NCBI RefSeq assembly: GCF_900091955.1
Contig: NZ_FMDF01000138.1
Location: 87,541 to 151,540 of the forward strand
Length of the DNA: 64,000 nucleotides
From: Streptomyces sp. Ncost-T10-10d
GTDB taxonomy: Bacteria; Actinomycetota; Actinomycetes; Streptomycetales; Streptomycetaceae
Reading direction: 5' to 3'
In this document: positions 26,135 through 34,709 of the stretch, piece by piece
Layout: each line of letters starts with the position of its first letter
Numbering within the stretch: the stretch's first letter is position 1
The notes under the pieces: generated by a model
The model's database searches: none
Told to the model about the DNA's origin: nothing
Seen by the model: the letters and a program-made list of their open reading frames with translations, nothing else
Translations under genes and position numbers: made by a program

Positions 26135-26691
26135 TGGCTACCACCACCACTCCGCGTCTGAAGACGAAGTACCGCGAGGAAATCGCCGGCAAGCTGCGTG
26201 AGGAGTTCTCGTTCGAGAACGTCATGCAGATCCCCGGCCTGGTCAAGATCGTGGTCAACATGGGTGTGGGCGACGCCGCCCGCGACTCCAAGCTGATCGA
26301 TGGCGCCGTGCGCGACCTCACCACGATCACCGGCCAGAAGCCGGCTGTCACCAAGGCCCGCAAGTCCATCGCGCAGTTCAAGCTGCGTGAGGGTCAGCCG
26401 ATCGGCTGCCACGTCACCCTTCGTGGTGACCGGATGTGGGAGTTCCTGGACCGTACGCTGTCGCTCGCGCTGCCGCGTATCCGTGACTTCCGTGGCCTGT
26501 CGCCGAAGCAGTTCGACGGCCGTGGCAACTACACCTTCGGTCTCACGGAGCAGGTCATGTTCCACGAGATCGACCAGGACAAGATCGACCGGGTCCGGGG
26601 CATGGACATCACCGTGGTCACCACGGCGACCAATGACGACGAGGGTCGTGCCCTCCTTCGTCACCTCGGCTTCCCGTTCAAGGAGAACTGA
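26134..26691 (+). CDS. rplE: 50S ribosomal protein L5
   Basis: The 185-residue protein has the L5 signatures (LKTKYREEIAGKLREEFSF, VVNMGVGDAARDSKLI, GITGQKPAVT-like TTITGQKPAVTKARKSIA) and ends HLGFPFKEN. L5 binds 5S rRNA and bridges to S13. Confidence 0.97.
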   Translation: MATTTTPRLKTKYREEIAGKLREEFSFENVMQIPGLVKIVVNMGVGDAARDSKLIDGAVRDLTTITGQKPAVTKARKSIAQFKLREGQPIGCHVTLRGDRMWEFLDRTLSLALPRIRDFRGLSPKQFDGRGNYTFGLTEQVMFHEIDQDKIDRVRGMDITVVTTATNDDEGRALLRHLGFPFKEN

Positions 26692-26693
26692 CC

Positions 26694-26879
26694 GTGGCGA
26701 AGAAGGCTCTGATCGCTAAGGCCGCCCGTAAGCCGAAGTTCGGCGTTCGCGGGTACACCCGCTGCCAGCGCTGCGGCCGGCCCCACTCCGTCTACCGCAA
26801 GTTCGGCCTGTGCCGCGTGTGCCTTCGTGAGATGGCTCACCGTGGCGAGCTGCCGGGCGTGACCAAGAGCTCCTGGTAA
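26694..26879 (+). CDS. rpsZ: 30S ribosomal protein S14 type Z (zinc-binding)
   Basis: The 61-residue short S14 has the CxxC pair RCQRCGR and LCRVC, a zinc site (C+ form). Streptomyces usually carry a second, zinc-free S14 elsewhere under Zur control. GTG start two bases after rplE. Confidence 0.96.
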   Translation: MAKKALIAKAARKPKFGVRGYTRCQRCGRPHSVYRKFGLCRVCLREMAHRGELPGVTKSSW

Positions 26880-27103
26880 TTCTCCTTCGCCCTTCGGGCG
26901 TTGGGAATTGACGGAAGCTCTCGGTAAGCATCTGGTCGGCAGGAGCCCGCCCTCACATGCCGTAGGCTTGTGGGGTTGGGCGCCTGCCGCCCAAGACCGA
27001 CTTACTACGCCGTAGGTCCCCGCACCGCACCCGTCCTGCCTCTGAGTGGGGAGAGGGATGGCGCATACAGGAAACCCCGGCGAGAGAGGCCGAAGGCCAA
27101 TTC
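26880..27103 (+). promoter_or_regulatory. 224-base leader-like gap before rpsH
   Basis: This is the widest gap inside the spc operon. It starts with a small hairpin (CGCCC-TTC-GGGCG, from about 26887) and contains GCCGTAGG twice (about 26960 and 27010). No ORF is credible. An internal promoter or an S8-type control site would fit the position, but neither is shown by the sequence. Confidence 0.3.
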
Positions 27104-27502
27104 ATGACCATGACTGATCCCATCGCAGACATGCTCACGCGTCTGCGTAACGCGAACTCGGCATACCACGACTCCGTCGTGATGCCGCACAGCAAGATCA
27201 AGTCGCACATCGCGGAGATCCTCCAGCAGGAGGGCTTCATCACCGGCTGGAAGGTCGAGGACGCCGAGGTCGGCAAGAACCTCGTCCTGGAGCTGAAGTT
27301 CGGCCCGAACCGCGAGCGTTCGATCGCCGGCATCAAGCGCATCTCGAAGCCGGGTCTGCGTGTGTACGCAAAGTCCACCAACCTGCCGAAGGTCCTCGGC
27401 GGCCTGGGCGTGGCGATCATCTCCACGTCCCACGGTCTCCTGACCGGCCAGCAGGCCAGCAAGAAGGGCGTAGGTGGGGAAGTCCTCGCCTACGTCTGGT
27501 AG
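27104..27502 (+). CDS. rpsH: 30S ribosomal protein S8
   Basis: The 132 residues (MTDPIADMLTRLRNANSAYH, ending STSHGLLTGQQASKKGVGGE, VLAYVW) match S8, which binds central-domain 16S rRNA and in enteric bacteria represses spc. Start MTMTDP; ATG three bases downstream in another register is not used. Confidence 0.97.
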   Translation: MTMTDPIADMLTRLRNANSAYHDSVVMPHSKIKSHIAEILQQEGFITGWKVEDAEVGKNLVLELKFGPNRERSIAGIKRISKPGLRVYAKSTNLPKVLGGLGVAIISTSHGLLTGQQASKKGVGGEVLAYVW

Positions 27503-27523
27503 TCGGGAACGGAGGAATAGCTC

Positions 27524-28063
27524 ATGTCGCGAATCGGCAAGCTCCCCATCCAGGTTCCCGCCGGTGTGGACGTCACCATCGATGGCCGCACGGTCGCGGT
27601 GAAGGGCCCCAAGGGCACCCTCACGCACACCGTGGCGTCGCCGATCGAGGTCACCAAGGGTGAGGACGGCGTCCTGAACGTCGTCCGCCCGAACGACGAG
27701 CGTCAGAACAAGGCCCTTCACGGCCTGTCCCGCACGCTGGTGGCGAACATGATCACCGGTGTGACCCAGGGATACACCAAGGCGCTCGAGATCAGTGGTG
27801 TCGGTTACCGCGTCCAGGCGAAGGGCTCCAACCTGGAGTTCGCCCTGGGCTACAGCCACCCGATCCTGATCGAGGCCCCGGAGGGCATCACCTTCAAGGT
27901 GGAGTCCCCCACGAAGTTCTCCGTCGAGGGCATCGACAAGCAGAAGGTCGGCGAGACCGCGGCCAAGATCCGCAAGCTGCGGAAGCCTGACCCGTACAAG
28001 GCCAAGGGCGTCAAGTACGCCGGCGAGGTCATCCGCCGCAAGGTCGGAAAGGCTGGTAAGTAG
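27524..28063 (+). CDS. rplF: 50S ribosomal protein L6
   Basis: The 179 residues (SRIGKLPIQVPAGVDVTIDG, GYTKALEISGVGYR, RKPDPYKAKGVKYAGEVI) are standard L6, near the sarcin-ricin loop and factor-binding site. GGAGGAATAG precedes the ATG. Confidence 0.98.
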   Translation: MSRIGKLPIQVPAGVDVTIDGRTVAVKGPKGTLTHTVASPIEVTKGEDGVLNVVRPNDERQNKALHGLSRTLVANMITGVTQGYTKALEISGVGYRVQAKGSNLEFALGYSHPILIEAPEGITFKVESPTKFSVEGIDKQKVGETAAKIRKLRKPDPYKAKGVKYAGEVIRRKVGKAGK

Positions 28064-28065
28064 CC

Positions 28066-28449
28066 ATGGCATACGGCGTGAAGATCGCCAAGGGCGACGC
28101 CTACAAGCGTGCCGCCCTCAAGCGTCGCCACATCCGCGTCCGCAAGCACATCTCCGGTTCGCCGGAGCGTCCGCGCTTGGTCGTGACGCGGTCCAACCGC
28201 CACATGGTGGCTCAGGTCATCGACGACATCGCGGGCCACACGCTCGCGTCGGCGTCGACCCTGGACGCTTCCATCCGTGGTGGCGAGGGCGACAAGAGCA
28301 CCCAGGCCAAGCAGGTCGGCGCCCTGGTCGCTGAGCGTGCCAAGGCCGCAGGCGTCGAGGCCGTCGTGTTTGACCGCGGTGGTAACCAGTACGCCGGGCG
28401 GATTGCCGCTCTGGCTGACGCCGCCCGTGAAGCCGGGCTGAAGTTCTAA
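28066..28449 (+). CDS. rplR: 50S ribosomal protein L18
   Basis: The 127 residues (RRHIRVRKHISGSPERPRLV, VFDRGGNQYAGRIAALADAA, REAGLKF) are canonical L18, a 5S rRNA-binding protein. Two bases after rplF. Confidence 0.98.
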   Translation: MAYGVKIAKGDAYKRAALKRRHIRVRKHISGSPERPRLVVTRSNRHMVAQVIDDIAGHTLASASTLDASIRGGEGDKSTQAKQVGALVAERAKAAGVEAVVFDRGGNQYAGRIAALADAAREAGLKF

Positions 28450-28496
28450 GCCCCGGTTCCTACGCACAGCGGACGTAACAGAGAGAGGTAAATCCA

Positions 28497-29102
28497 ATGG
28501 CTGGACCCCAGCGCCGCGGAAGCGGTGCCGGTGGCGGCGAGCGGCGGGACCGGAAGGGCCGTGACGGCGGCGCAGCTGCCGCCGAGAAGACCGCGTACGT
28601 TGAGCGCGTTGTCGCGATCAACCGCGTCGCCAAGGTTGTGAAGGGTGGTCGTCGCTTCAGCTTCACCGCGCTGGTCGTGGTGGGCGATGGTGACGGCACC
28701 GTCGGTGTCGGCTACGGCAAGGCCAAGGAAGTTCCCGCGGCCATTGCCAAGGGCGTGGAAGAAGCCAAGAAGAACTTCTTCAAGGTTCCGCGTATCCAGG
28801 GCACCATTCCTCACCCGATCCAGGGCGAGAAGGCTGCGGGCGTCGTCCTGCTGAAGCCTGCTTCCCCCGGTACCGGTGTTATCGCCGGTGGCCCGGTGCG
28901 CGCCGTTCTGGAGTGCGCCGGCGTTCACGACATCCTGTCGAAGTCGCTCGGCTCCGACAACGCGATCAACATCGTGCACGCGACCGTGGCGGCCCTCAAG
29001 GGCCTGCAGCGTCCCGAGGAGATCGCGGCTCGCCGTGGTCTGCCCCTCGAGGACGTCGCCCCCGCGGCTCTGCTTCGTGCACGTGCGGGAGCGGGTGCGT
29101 AA
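28497..29102 (+). CDS. rpsE: 30S ribosomal protein S5
   Basis: The 201 residues include a Gly/Arg-rich N-terminal extension (to about residue 30) usual in actinobacteria, then the S5 core (YVERVVAINRVAKVVKGGRR, GKAKEVPAAIAKGVEEAKKN, ILSKSLGSDNAINIVHAT). S5 affects fidelity and is a spectinomycin-resistance locus. Stop overlaps rpmD (TAATG). Confidence 0.97.
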   Translation: MAGPQRRGSGAGGGERRDRKGRDGGAAAAEKTAYVERVVAINRVAKVVKGGRRFSFTALVVVGDGDGTVGVGYGKAKEVPAAIAKGVEEAKKNFFKVPRIQGTIPHPIQGEKAAGVVLLKPASPGTGVIAGGPVRAVLECAGVHDILSKSLGSDNAINIVHATVAALKGLQRPEEIAARRGLPLEDVAPAALLRARAGAGA

Positions 29103-29284
29103 TGGCTCGCCTCAAGATCACGCAGACGAAGTCGTACATCGGCAGCAAGCAGAACCACCGCGACACCCTTCGTTCGCTCGGGCTCAAGCGCCTGAACGAC
29201 GTGGTTGTCAAGGAGGACCGTCCCGAGTTCCGCGGCATGGCTCACACCGTCCGCCACCTCGTGACGGTTGAGGAGGTCGACTGA
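29102..29284 (+). CDS. rpmD: 50S ribosomal protein L30
   Basis: The 60-residue protein MARLKITQTKSYIGSKQNHR, with RDTLRSLGLKRLNDVVV, is typical L30. Coupled to rpsE by a one-base overlap; the reading frame extends upstream only through rpsE sequence. Confidence 0.96.
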   Translation: MARLKITQTKSYIGSKQNHRDTLRSLGLKRLNDVVVKEDRPEFRGMAHTVRHLVTVEEVD

Positions 29285-29285
29285 C

Positions 29286-29741
29286 ATGGCGGAGAACAAG
29301 CCGCTGAAGGCCCATGACCTCCGGCCCGCCCCGGGCGCCAAGACCGCCAAGACCCGTGTGGGTCGTGGTGAGGCGTCCAAGGGTAAGACCGCCGGTCGTG
29401 GCACCAAGGGCACCAAGGCCCGTTACCAGGTTCCGGAGCGCTTCGAGGGTGGGCAGATGCCCCTCCACATGCGCCTCCCGAAGCTCAAGGGCTTCAAGAA
29501 CCCGTTCCGCACCGAGTACCAGGTCGTGAACCTGGACAAGCTCGCGACGCTCTACCCCGAGGGTGGAGAGGTCACCGTGGCCGACCTGGTCGCCAAGGGT
29601 GCGGTGCGCAACAACCACCTCGTCAAGGTCCTCGGACAGGGCGAGATCTCCGTGGCACTGCAGGTTTCGGTTGACGCCGTCTCCGGCTCCGCCAAGGAGA
29701 AGATTGCCGCCGCCGGCGGCACCGTCACCGAGCTCGTCTGA
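29286..29741 (+). CDS. rplO: 50S ribosomal protein L15
   Basis: The ATG at 29286 gives 151 residues (MAENKPLKAHDLRPAPGAK, RVGRGEASKGKTAGRGTKG, FEGGQMPLHMRLPKLKGF). A late-assembly 50S protein. It starts one base after the rpmD stop; longer in-frame starts overlap rpmD and are not needed. Confidence 0.97.
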   Translation: MAENKPLKAHDLRPAPGAKTAKTRVGRGEASKGKTAGRGTKGTKARYQVPERFEGGQMPLHMRLPKLKGFKNPFRTEYQVVNLDKLATLYPEGGEVTVADLVAKGAVRNNHLVKVLGQGEISVALQVSVDAVSGSAKEKIAAAGGTVTELV

Positions 29742-29767
29742 GACAACTCGATGGCCTGAACATCCGA

Positions 29768-29799
29768 CCGGGGATGCCTCTCATTTGGGGCATCCCCGG
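29768..29799 (+). terminator. Terminator or attenuator between rplO and secY
   Basis: CCGGGGATGCC (29768-29778) and GGCATCCCCGG (29789-29799) give an 11-bp perfect stem followed by T-rich TTGGTCGTTCCT. With 157 bases left before secY, a secY promoter in between is likely but not clearly readable. Confidence 0.75.
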
Positions 29800-29956
29800 T
29801 TGGTCGTTCCTAGGTGGGCATGGTCGCCGGTAAGGTGGCGTGCGTTGTTGTGTGGTAACCCCTCGGGCACCCGCCCGGGGACTTTTGACTGTTACGTATT
29901 CGTCGATCCTCAAGACCGTCACCTCTTCGCATTGCGCGGGGGTCGCAGGAGGCACC

Positions 29957-31276
29957 GTGCTCACCGCGTTCGCCCGGGCGTTCAAGACGCCCGACCTGCG
30001 CAAGAAGCTGCTCTTCACGCTCGGCATCATCGTGATCTACCGGCTCGGGGCACACATCCCCGTACCGGGAGTGAGCTACGAGAACGTCCAGACCTGTGTT
30101 GATCAGGCCAGCAAGGGCAACAACAGCCTCTTCGGCCTGGTGAACATGTTCAGCGGTGGTGCACTGCTGCAGATCACGATCTTCGCGCTCGGCATCATGC
30201 CGTACATCACGGCCAGCATCATTCTTCAGCTGCTGACCGTGGTGATTCCCCGACTCGAGGCGCTCAAGAAGGAGGGGCAGTCCGGCCAGGCCAAGATCAC
30301 GCAGTACACGCGTTATCTGACCGTCGCGCTCGCCATCCTCCAGGGCACCGGCCTGGTGGCCACCGCCACCAGTGGCGCGCTGTTCAGCGGCTGCCCGGTC
30401 GCCGACCAGATCGTGCCGAACCAGTCGATCTTCACGACCATCGTCATGGTGATCACGATGACCGCGGGCACCGCGGCCGTCATGTGGCTCGGTGAGCTCA
30501 TCACCGACCGCGGCATCGGCAACGGCATGTCGATCCTGATGTTCATCTCGATCGCCGCCAGCTTCCCCGGCGCCCTGTGGGCCATCAAGACCAGCGGCAA
30601 GCTGGCCGACGGCTGGATCGAGTTCGGCACCGTCATCCTGATCGGCTTCGTGATGGTGGGCCTCGTCGTCTTCGTCGAGCAGGCCCAGCGCCGTATCCCG
30701 GTGCAGTACGCGAAGCGCATGATCGGCCGCAGGTCGTACGGCGGTACCTCGACGTACATTCCGCTGAAGGTGAATCAGGCGGGTGTGATTCCCGTCATCT
30801 TCGCTTCTTCGCTGCTCTACATCCCAGCCCTGATCGTCCAGTTCTCCAACTCCACCGCGGGATGGGCGACCTGGATCAAGGACAACTTCGTCAAGGGCGA
30901 CCACCCGTACTACATCACGGCGTACTTCCTGTTGATTGTCTTCTTCGCCTTCTTCTATGTGGCGATTTCGTTCAACCCCGAGGAAGTCGCCGACAACATG
31001 AAGAAGTATGGTGGGTTCATCCCGGGTATCCGGGCTGGTCGACCTACTGCCGAGTACCTGAGCTACGTGCTCAACAGGATCACTTGGCCGGGCTCGCTGT
31101 ACTTGGGTCTGATCGCTCTTGTGCCGACGATGGCGTTGGCCGGCTTCGGTGGTGCGAACGCCAACTTCCCGTTCGGCGGGACGAGCATCCTGATCATCGT
31201 GGGTGTGGGGCTGGAGACCGTGAAGCAGATCGAGAGTCAGCTCCAGCAGCGCAATTACGAAGGGTTCCTCCGCTGA
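29957..31276 (+). CDS. secY: Preprotein translocase subunit SecY
   Basis: The GTG at 29957, after AGGAGG, gives 439 residues starting LTAFARAFKTPDLRKKLLF; the frame is open further up but without a site. Ten membrane spans are apparent, with the pore-plug region and the conserved cytoplasmic loop VEQAQRRIPVQYAKRM. SecY is the channel of the Sec translocon. The stop overlaps the adk start (TGATG). Confidence 0.97.
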   Translation: MLTAFARAFKTPDLRKKLLFTLGIIVIYRLGAHIPVPGVSYENVQTCVDQASKGNNSLFGLVNMFSGGALLQITIFALGIMPYITASIILQLLTVVIPRLEALKKEGQSGQAKITQYTRYLTVALAILQGTGLVATATSGALFSGCPVADQIVPNQSIFTTIVMVITMTAGTAAVMWLGELITDRGIGNGMSILMFISIAASFPGALWAIKTSGKLADGWIEFGTVILIGFVMVGLVVFVEQAQRRIPVQYAKRMIGRRSYGGTSTYIPLKVNQAGVIPVIFASSLLYIPALIVQFSNSTAGWATWIKDNFVKGDHPYYITAYFLLIVFFAFFYVAISFNPEEVADNMKKYGGFIPGIRAGRPTAEYLSYVLNRITWPGSLYLGLIALVPTMALAGFGGANANFPFGGTSILIIVGVGLETVKQIESQLQQRNYEGFLR

Positions 31277-31932
31277 TGCGAATCGTCCTCGTCGGGCCGC
31301 CCGGTGCCGGCAAGGGAACGCAGGCTGCGTACCTTGCCAAGAACCTGTCGATTCCGCACATCTCCACGGGCGATCTCTTCCGCGCCAACATCAGCCAGGG
31401 CACCGACCTTGGCAAGCAGGCCCGCGCCTACATGGACGCGGGGCAGCTGGTGCCGGACGAGGTCACCATCGCGATGGCCAAGGACCGCATGTCCCAGTCG
31501 GACGCCGTGAACGGCTTCCTGCTGGACGGCTTCCCGCGCAATGTGGGTCAGGCCGAGGCTCTTGACGCGATGCTCAAGGACGAGGGCGTGAAGCTGGACG
31601 CGGTTCTCGACCTGGAGGTCCCCGAGGACGAGGTCGTCAAGCGGATCGCGGGTCGCCGGATCTGCCGCAACGACAGCGCGCACGTCTTCCACGTGACGTA
31701 CAACCCGCCGAAGGCCGAAGGCGTCTGCGACACCTGCGGCGGCGAGCTGTACCAGCGCGATGACGACTCCGAGGAGACGGTCCGCACTCGGCTGGAGGTC
31801 TACCACACGCAGACCGAGCCGATCATCGACTACTACCGGGCCCAGAACCTGGTGGTCACCATCTCCGCGCTCGGCAAGGTCACCGAGGTGACCGAGCGGG
31901 CGATGGAGGCTCTCGGGTCCGAGAAGGCCTGA
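31276..31932 (+). CDS. adk: Adenylate kinase
   Basis: The 218-residue enzyme interconverts ATP + AMP and 2 ADP. P-loop GPPGAGKGTQ at residues 7-16, AMP-binding STGDLFR and DGFPRN, and a long LID with RRICRND and CDTCGGELYQRDDD, whose Cys pair suggests zinc-type LID binding. Coupled to secY, as in most Gram-positive bacteria. Confidence 0.97.
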   Translation: MRIVLVGPPGAGKGTQAAYLAKNLSIPHISTGDLFRANISQGTDLGKQARAYMDAGQLVPDEVTIAMAKDRMSQSDAVNGFLLDGFPRNVGQAEALDAMLKDEGVKLDAVLDLEVPEDEVVKRIAGRRICRNDSAHVFHVTYNPPKAEGVCDTCGGELYQRDDDSEETVRTRLEVYHTQTEPIIDYYRAQNLVVTISALGKVTEVTERAMEALGSEKA

Positions 31933-31955
31933 GGGGCAGACCCCGCAGTACTCGT

Positions 31956-31995
31956 ACAGTCGGCCGCGGCGTCCATGGGCGCCGCGGCCGACTGT
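31956..31995 (+). terminator. Strong terminator after adk
   Basis: A 16-bp perfect stem: ACAGTCGGCCGCGGCG (31956-31971) with CGCCGCGGCCGACTGT (31980-31995) around an 8-base loop, followed by TTG. It begins 24 bases after the adk stop, so secY-adk ends here and map probably has its own promoter. Confidence 0.85.
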
Positions 31996-32032
31996 TTGCG
32001 CCGTATCGTTGAGTACGCCGCACCCCGTCACC

Positions 32033-32052
32033 GTTCGATGCAGTTCGATGCA
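32033..32052 (+). repeat. Tandem 10-mer just before map
   Basis: GTTCGATGCA occurs twice head to tail (32033-32042, 32043-32052), ending 15 bases before the map start. Could be a small duplication or a binding site. Confidence 0.4.
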
Positions 32053-32067
32053 GAGAGGCGCCGCGCA

Positions 32068-32910
32068 ATGGTGCAGATCAAGACCCCCGAGCAGATCGCG
32101 AAGATGCGTGAGGCGGGGCTGGTGGTCGCTGCCATTCACGCCGCCACCCGCGAGGCGGCGGTGCCCGGCGCCACCACCCTGGACCTGGACCGCGTGGCCC
32201 GCAAGGTGATCGCCGATCACGGTGCGAAGTCGAACTTCCTCGGGTACGGCGGGTTCCCCGCCACCATCTGCACCTCGGTCAACGAGGTCGTCGTCCATGG
32301 CATCCCGGACGACAAGACCGTCCTCAAGGACGGCGACATCATCTCCATCGATGCCGGCGCGATCGTCGACGGCTGGCACGGCGACGCCGCGTACACGGCC
32401 TTCGTGGGCACCGGTCACGCTCCGGAGCTGATCGAGCTCTCCCGGGTCACCGAGGAGTCCATGTGGGCCGGTATCGCCGCGATGAAGGTGAACAACCGCC
32501 TCGTCGACGTCTCGAAGGCGATCGAGTCCTACATCCGCCGCCAGCCGCGTCCGGCCACCGGTAAGTACGGGATCATCGAGGACTACGGCGGCCACGGCAT
32601 CGGCACCGAGATGCACATGGACCCGCACCTGCTGAACTACGTCTCCCGGAAGCGGGGCAAGGGCATCAAGCTCGTGCCGGGCGTCTGCCTGGCCATCGAG
32701 CCGATGGTCTCCCTCGGTACGGCGCAGACCGAGGTGCTCCAGGACGACTGGACCGTGATCACGACGGACGGCACCTGGTCCTCCCACTGGGAGCACTCGA
32801 TCGCCCTCACCGAGCAGGGCCCGCTGGTCCTGACGGCCCCCGACTGCGGCAAGGCAAAGCTGGCCCAGTACGGGATCGAGGCGGCGCCGGACCCTTGCCC
32901 GAATTCTTAA
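32068..32910 (+). CDS. map: Methionine aminopeptidase, type I
   Basis: From the ATG at 32068 (MVQIKTPEQIAKMREAGLVV) the enzyme has 280 residues. It removes the initiator Met and needs two metal ions, bound by the conserved Asp, His and Glu residues seen in SIDAGAIVDGWHGDAAYT, GHGIGTEMH, LAIEPMV and HWEHSIAL. GAGAGG is 9 bases upstream; an in-frame ATG 31 codons earlier lies in the adk terminator. Its 3' end is part of an imperfect tandem duplication. Confidence 0.95.
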   Translation: MVQIKTPEQIAKMREAGLVVAAIHAATREAAVPGATTLDLDRVARKVIADHGAKSNFLGYGGFPATICTSVNEVVVHGIPDDKTVLKDGDIISIDAGAIVDGWHGDAAYTAFVGTGHAPELIELSRVTEESMWAGIAAMKVNNRLVDVSKAIESYIRRQPRPATGKYGIIEDYGGHGIGTEMHMDPHLLNYVSRKRGKGIKLVPGVCLAIEPMVSLGTAQTEVLQDDWTVITTDGTWSSHWEHSIALTEQGPLVLTAPDCGKAKLAQYGIEAAPDPCPNS

Positions 32911-33030
32911 GAACCAGGGGAGACCCCATCGGCTGATCGCTCGCCCGGCGGAGGGGCCGGGATCGAGGCGGCGCCCGGGCCCTTCCCCGAGATCTTCAGG
33001 GACCGGGGAAGGCCCCGTAGGCCGATTTGA
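32871..33030 (+). repeat. Imperfect tandem duplication of the map 3' end
   Basis: CGGGATCGAGGCGGCGCC begins at 32871 (inside map) and again at 32958, an offset of 87 bases. The following ~50 bases remain clearly alignable (CCCTT..CCCGA..TCTT.AG..ACC.GGGGA, ending CGGC(T/C)GAT). The first copy supplies map's last 13 codons and stop; the second lies in the map-infA gap. Confidence 0.7.
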
Positions 33031-33197
33031 CCCCCTTGTGGAGGTCTAAGGATCTCCCGGGGTGGGCAAACTTGACGGATTCGTCTTTTGGGGTCCGCTG
33101 ACGTAGACTGACTCGTCGGCTCTCGTGCATCCGTGTGTCCACATGTCCACACGCGATACCGAAGGCCGATCAAGGTAGCCGATTCGAAAGGCGAAGC

Positions 33198-33419
33198 GTG
33201 GCCAAGAAGCAAGGTGCCATCGAAATTGAGGGCACCGTGATCGAGTCCCTCCCGAACGCCATGTTCAAGGTGGAACTCCAGAACGGTCACAAGGTCCTCG
33301 CGCACATCAGCGGCAAGATGCGGATGCACTACATCCGAATCCTTCCGGATGACCGGGTCGTCGTGGAGCTCTCTCCGTACGACCTGACGCGTGGCCGGAT
33401 CGTCTACCGCTACAAGTAG
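33198..33419 (+). CDS. infA: Translation initiation factor IF-1
   Basis: The GTG at 33198 gives 73 residues (AKKQGAIEIEGTVIESLPNA, ISGKMRMHYIRILPDDRVVV, YDLTRGRIVYRYK), the S1-like OB fold of IF-1, which blocks the A site during initiation. Preceded by AAAGGCGAAGC. A TAGACT at about 33107 is a possible -10 without a clear -35. Confidence 0.97.
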   Translation: MAKKQGAIEIEGTVIESLPNAMFKVELQNGHKVLAHISGKMRMHYIRILPDDRVVVELSPYDLTRGRIVYRYK

Positions 33420-33479
33420 ATCTTGCCCGCACCTCGCTTCGGCGGGGTGATGGCACTGACCCGGAGAACCTGACATCCC

Positions 33480-33593
33480 ATGAAGGTCAAGCCGAGCGTC
33501 AAGAAGATCTGCGACAAGTGCAAGGTGATCCGCCGTCACGGTCGGGTCATGGTCATCTGCGACAACCTGCGCCACAAGCAGCGCCAGGGCTGA
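33480..33593 (+). CDS. rpmJ: 50S ribosomal protein L36 (zinc-binding)
   Basis: A 37-residue ORF, MKVKPSVKKICDKCKVIRRH then GRVMVICDNLRHKQRQG. The Cys-x2-Cys, later Cys and His (C+ type) bind zinc. It completes the infA-rpmJ-rpsM-rpsK-rpsD order. Confidence 0.97.
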   Translation: MKVKPSVKKICDKCKVIRRHGRVMVICDNLRHKQRQG

Positions 33594-33712
33594 CGCACGA
33601 CCCCCTGCATCTCGCAGCACTTCGCGCGACGCACGTAATACGTACATACGCAGAGTCCGTCCAAGCTTCGGCTGACGACACCTCCGGCGGGGGCCGGGGA
33701 CCCGGGCGTACC

Positions 33713-33731
33713 ACCTCTCGTCACGAGAGGT
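33713..33731 (+). promoter_or_regulatory. Hairpin in the rpmJ-rpsM leader
   Basis: ACCTCTCG and CGAGAGGT form an 8-bp perfect stem with loop TCA, 57 bases before rpsM. The 194-base gap holds no ORF. Possible control site of the alpha block. Confidence 0.45.
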
Positions 33732-33787
33732 CGGCGATCGGGAGTGGCACTGCGGAAGACCCCCGAAATAACAACTGGAGCCATTGA

Positions 33788-34168
33788 ATGGCACGCGTTT
33801 CAGGTGTTGACATCCCGCGCGAAAAGCGCGTGGAGGTTGCCCTCACCTACGTCTTCGGTATCGGGCGCACCCGGTCCAAGGAGATTCTCGCCACCACTGG
33901 CGTGAACCCGAACACCCGCGTTCGCGACCTGGCCGAAGAGGACCTGGTCAAGATCCGCGAGTACGTGGACGCCAACCTCCGCACCGAGGGTGACCTCCGT
34001 CGCGAGATCCAGGCCGACATCCGCCGCAAGGTCGAGATCGGCTGCTACCAGGGCCTGCGTCACCGCCGCGGCCTGCCGGTCCACGGCCAGCGCACCAGCA
34101 CGAACGCTCGTACCCGCAAGGGCCCGCGTCGCGCGATCGCCGGTAAGAAGAAGCCGGGCAAGAAGTAG
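33788..34168 (+). CDS. rpsM: 30S ribosomal protein S13
   Basis: The 126 residues (ARVSGVDIPREKRVEVALTY, GLRHRRGLPVHGQRTSTNAR) are canonical S13, which forms bridges to L5 and contacts P-site tRNA with its basic tail (RAIAGKKKPGKK). Confidence 0.98.
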   Translation: MARVSGVDIPREKRVEVALTYVFGIGRTRSKEILATTGVNPNTRVRDLAEEDLVKIREYVDANLRTEGDLRREIQADIRRKVEIGCYQGLRHRRGLPVHGQRTSTNARTRKGPRRAIAGKKKPGKK

Positions 34169-34273
34169 TCCTCAGCGGACGCACTGCGGGCATCCGGGCC
34201 ACCGGCCATCCGCAGCAACCAGCGGTCTTCGCTGTAGGACCGATCACCTCCCCTCTCCATCTGGAGTCAAGAC

Positions 34274-34678
34274 ATGCCCCCCAAGGGTCGTCAGGGCGCA
34301 GCCAAGAAGGTGCGTCGCAAGGAAAAGAAGAACGTCGCTCACGGCCACGCGCACATCAAGAGCACGTTCAACAACACGATCGTCTCGATCACGGACCCCT
34401 CGGGCAACGTGATCTCCTGGGCCTCCGCCGGCCACGTCGGCTTCAAGGGCTCGCGCAAGTCCACCCCCTTCGCCGCGCAGATGGCCGCCGAGTCGGCCGC
34501 CCGCCGCGCGCAGGAGCACGGCATGCGCAAGGTTGACGTCTTCGTCAAGGGTCCGGGCTCCGGCCGCGAGACCGCGATCCGTTCGCTCCAGGCCACCGGC
34601 CTGGAGGTCGGTTCGATCCAGGACGTCACCCCCACTCCGCACAACGGATGCCGGCCGCCCAAGCGTCGCCGCGTCTGA
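34274..34678 (+). CDS. rpsK: 30S ribosomal protein S11
   Basis: The 134 residues (HGHAHIKSTFNNTIVSITDP, SAGHVGFKGSRKSTPFAAQM, DVTPTPHNGCRPPKRRRV) are standard S11 of the 30S platform, near the mRNA exit. 105 bases after rpsM. Confidence 0.98.
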   Translation: MPPKGRQGAAKKVRRKEKKNVAHGHAHIKSTFNNTIVSITDPSGNVISWASAGHVGFKGSRKSTPFAAQMAAESAARRAQEHGMRKVDVFVKGPGSGRETAIRSLQATGLEVGSIQDVTPTPHNGCRPPKRRRV

Positions 34679-34709
34679 TTCCGTCTGAAGCAACGGAGAC
34701 AACTGGAAA

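Noticed and set aside
33063..33112. TTGACG near 33072 and TAGACT near 33107 as an infA promoter.
   Set aside because: Spacing is far too long for a -35/-10 pair; TAGACT alone is noted as a possible -10.
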